DNA of 35,154 nt from Clostridiales bacterium (lineage in GTDB: Bacteria; Bacillota; Clostridia; Christensenellales; Borkfalkiaceae): assembly GCA_015055805.1 (NCBI GenBank), contig SVHN01000014.1, forward strand, positions 1 to 35,154, given 5' to 3'. The translations under genes and the position numbers were made by a program. Shown piece by piece: positions 33,282-35,154 of the stretch (positions are counted from its first letter, which is position 1; every line of letters starts with the position of its first letter). Under the pieces are notes generated by a model that worked only from the letters and a program-made list of their open reading frames with translations, was not told where the DNA came from and did no database searches.

Positions 33282-34970
33282 ATGAAAATTGTAATAGTTG
33301 GTGGGGTTGCAGGTGGTGCAACTGCCGCAGCAAGAATAAGAAGACTCAACGAACACGCAGAAATTATTATTTTTGAGCGTTCGGGTTTTATTTCATACGC
33401 AAATTGTGGTTTGCCGTATTATATCGGTGGCGTTATTGAAGATAAAGAAGATTTGACACTTCAAACTCCCGAAAGTTTCTTTCGCCGTTTTAGAATTATG
33501 GCAAAAGTTAATCACGAAGTAACCGATATTGACGTGAAAAACAAAACTGTTCACGTAACCGATTTAAAGACGGGAACGAGTTTTGCTGAAACCTACGATA
33601 AACTCATTTTGTCACCTGGGGCAAAACCGATTTTGCCAGATTTCTATACTGAAAATGAAAGAACTTTTACACTCCGTACCATAGAAGATACACTTAAAAT
33701 TCGTGATTTTGTTGAACAAAAAAAGCCTAAGACTGCAATTGTTGTAGGTGGTGGCTTTATCGGTCTTGAAATGGCTGAAAACCTTGCTGAATTAGGAATT
33801 AAAACTTCCATTATTCAGCGTGGCAATCATCTTTTACCGACGGTTGACTGTGATATGGCGTCCTTCATTCATGCGAACTTCCGTCATCACGGCGTACAAT
33901 TGTTACTAAACGTTAATACGAATAAAATGAATATTACAAACGACCAAGTTTCACTTGATCTTGATAATGGCTTAAGCATAAGTGCTGATATGGTCATACT
34001 TTCAGTTGGTGTTACACCCGAAAATACACTTGCTAAAAAGATAGGTTTAGAACTTGGTGTTAAAGGCGCAATAAAAGTTAACGCCAAGATGGAAACTTCA
34101 ATTCCCGATATCTATGCAGTAGGGGACGCAACCCAAGTAAAGCATTTTATAACCGATAAAGATTCTGCAATTTCACTTGCAGGACCTGCCAACAAGCAAG
34201 GTCGCATAGTTGCTGATAATATTTGTGGCTTAAATAGCGAATATAAAGGCTCGCAAGGCTCATCGGTAATTAAACTTTTTGATATGACCGTTGCGACTAC
34301 TGGTATTAACGAACATCAAGCCAAAACAAACGGCATAGAATACGAAAAGGTTATTCTAACGCAAAACTCACACGCTGGCTATTATCCAGGCGCAATGGTT
34401 ATGACCGTTAAACTCATTTTTGAAAAGAAAACCTATAAGATTTTAGGTGCGCAAATCGTTGGCTATGACGGTGTTGATAAGCGCATTGACGTTATTGCAA
34501 CGGCAATTAGGGCAGGTATGAAAGCAGATGAACTAAAAGATTTAGACCTTGCTTACGCTCCGCCGTATTCTTCTGCAAAAGACCCCGTAAATATGGCAGG
34601 CTTCGTTGTTGAAAACATCAAAAACGGCATAGTTAAACAGTTTTATTATGAAGATATTCCGTCTTTAAGAGAAAGAGATGACTTGATTTTGCTTGATACT
34701 CGCACACCTTTTGAATACATGCGTGGACATGCAGAAGATTTTATCAATATTCCACTTGACGATTTAAGAGATCGCTTAGGCGAACTTGATAAAACGAAGA
34801 AAATCTACGTTATGTGCCAAAGTGGCTTGCGCAGTTATCTTGCAACTCGCATTTTAATGCAAAACGGCTTTAACGCCTACAACTTTGCAGGTGGTTTTAG
34901 ATTATACAGCAGTATCAAAAACGAAGAAATGCTATCAAAACAATGCTATACCTGTGGTATGGATAAGTGA
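33060..34970 (+). CDS. chimera: truncated Csn2 fused in frame to CoA-disulfide reductase with rhodanese domain
   Basis: One open frame of 636 residues. Residues 1 to about 72 resemble the start of Csn2 (short beta strands, then LLIVENPTEFYNMVSELD and GSFVFS), the ring-forming adaptation protein expected after cas2. From Met75 it is a complete CoA-disulfide or polysulfide reductase: FAD loop GGVAGGATAAARIRRL, redox Cys116 in SYANCGLPYY (Cys42 of that protein), a second GGGFIGLEMAE nucleotide fold, and a C-terminal rhodanese domain with YVMCQSGLRSY, ending CYTCGMDK. Cas2 is coupled by ATGA. The reductase also has its own ATG at 33282 with GGAGGG before it, so it may be made alone as 562 residues. 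About two thirds of Csn2 is missing. Confidence 0.85.
   Translation: MKHEIKISHVHLETPLTISDEYVQLLIVENPTEFYNMVSELDGQFDGKEGSFVFSVNDEVVAAEKHGVMISEGKMKIVIVGGVAGGATAAARIRRLNEHAEIIIFERSGFISYANCGLPYYIGGVIEDKEDLTLQTPESFFRRFRIMAKVNHEVTDIDVKNKTVHVTDLKTGTSFAETYDKLILSPGAKPILPDFYTENERTFTLRTIEDTLKIRDFVEQKKPKTAIVVGGGFIGLEMAENLAELGIKTSIIQRGNHLLPTVDCDMASFIHANFRHHGVQLLLNVNTNKMNITNDQVSLDLDNGLSISADMVILSVGVTPENTLAKKIGLELGVKGAIKVNAKMETSIPDIYAVGDATQVKHFITDKDSAISLAGPANKQGRIVADNICGLNSEYKGSQGSSVIKLFDMTVATTGINEHQAKTNGIEYEKVILTQNSHAGYYPGAMVMTVKLIFEKKTYKILGAQIVGYDGVDKRIDVIATAIRAGMKADELKDLDLAYAPPYSSAKDPVNMAGFVVENIKNGIVKQFYYEDIPSLRERDDLILLDTRTPFEYMRGHAEDFINIPLDDLRDRLGELDKTKKIYVMCQSGLRSYLATRILMQNGFNAYNFAGGFRLYSSIKNEEMLSKQCYTCGMDK
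33272..33284 (+). promoter_or_regulatory. internal ribosome site and start for the free CoA-disulfide reductase
   Basis: GGAGGG at 33272-33277, four bases, then ATG at 33282 opening MKIVIVGGVAGG, the natural start of the reductase. This suggests the reductase gene kept its own leader when joined to csn2. Confidence 0.7.
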
Positions 34971-35015
34971 TTGATAAATAAAAATTAGTATGATATTATG
35001 CTAAGTAAAAATAAA

Positions 35016-35044
35016 TTGACACAAAAAGCAAAATATGATATAAT
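35016..35044 (+). promoter_or_regulatory. promoter of the last, partial gene
   Basis: TTGACA (35016-35021), 17-base spacer, TATAAT (35039-35044): perfect consensus, with transcription expected near 35051. Confidence 0.85.
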
Positions 35045-35067
35045 CGCAAAAATGAATAAATACAAAT

Positions 35068-35110
35068 GGAACCAGCTGACTGTAGAGAACGTTGGTTCCT
35101 TTATGCTTTT
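35068..35110 (+). terminator. leader hairpin, possible attenuator
   Basis: GGAACCAGC (35068-35076) pairs with GTTGGTTCC (35091-35099) with a 14-base loop, then TTTATGCTTTTTAG. It lies between the promoter and the next start codon. The T stretch is broken, so termination may be weak. Confidence 0.4.
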
Positions 35111-35124
35111 TAGAGGAAAATCTT

Positions 35125-35154
35125 ATGGTTAGAAAAAAGAAAATCAAGCTTTCG
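35125..35154 (+). CDS. 5' end of an unidentified gene (partial)
   Basis: ATG at 35125 with AGAGGAAAA upstream opens MVRKKKIKLS and runs off the window. Ten codons are too few to name a product. The leader also contains a 26-codon frame from ATG 35052 to a TAG overlapping this start. Confidence 0.5.
   Translation, partial: MVRKKKIKLS

Noticed and set aside
33060-35154. CRISPR array after the adaptation genes
   Set aside because: I looked for 30-36 base repeats at regular spacing and for the repeat predicted by the tracrRNA and found none.

Overview
The window looks like part of a low-GC Firmicutes (Bacillota) chromosome, most likely an anaerobic member of the Clostridia. Reasons: AT-rich sequence with clean sigma-A promoters (TTGACA-N17-TATAAT), strong AGGAGG-type ribosome sites, T-box-free compact operons, tRNA genes that encode their own CCA, and anaerobe-type genes (superoxide reductase, radical SAM protein, CoA-disulfide reductase). 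No rRNA or species marker is present, so a finer placement is not justified.

Layout. 1-516: a gene-poor stretch with a promoter, a chain of small hairpins and a terminator. 517-5961: spermidine/putrescine ABC transporter operon potABCD plus a HAD phosphatase. 5996-11221 (minus strand): TetR repressor, a heterodimeric ABC exporter pair and a radical SAM protein, with two perfect TTGAC-N6-GTCAA palindromes at the tetR promoter. 11490-18558: a housekeeping operon metK-comF-secA-prfB-tsaD-Dabb; prfB is read through a programmed +1 frameshift. 18595-19510: tRNA-Leu(CAG) and, facing it, tRNA-Pro(GGG), both with partial duplications of one tRNA end, separated by palindromes and a 113-bp tandem repeat. 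19683-21070: trmB and a superoxide reductase fused to a BFD-like [2Fe-2S] domain. 21124-25967: an AraC regulator (probably a leaderless mRNA) divergent from three Gfo/Idh/MocA oxidoreductases and a TIM-barrel isomerase, a small carbohydrate-conversion operon. 26098-27449: flavin reductase-like protein and an SDR.

27450-34970 is the most interesting part: a type II-A CRISPR-Cas locus with intact cas9, cas1 and cas2, a strongly supported tracrRNA gene of about 90 nt on the opposite strand upstream of cas9 (own promoter, anti-repeat, hairpins, terminator), but no CRISPR array in the window. The fourth gene, csn2, is cut after about 72 codons and runs in frame into a complete CoA-disulfide reductase with a C-terminal rhodanese domain. 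The usual csn2 3' end and array position have therefore been replaced by a redox gene, giving a Csn2-CoADR chimera translationally coupled to cas2. Whether this is a decayed orphan locus or a working Cas9 using an array elsewhere cannot be decided here.

The last 180 bases hold a strong promoter, a hairpin leader and the first ten codons of a further gene.
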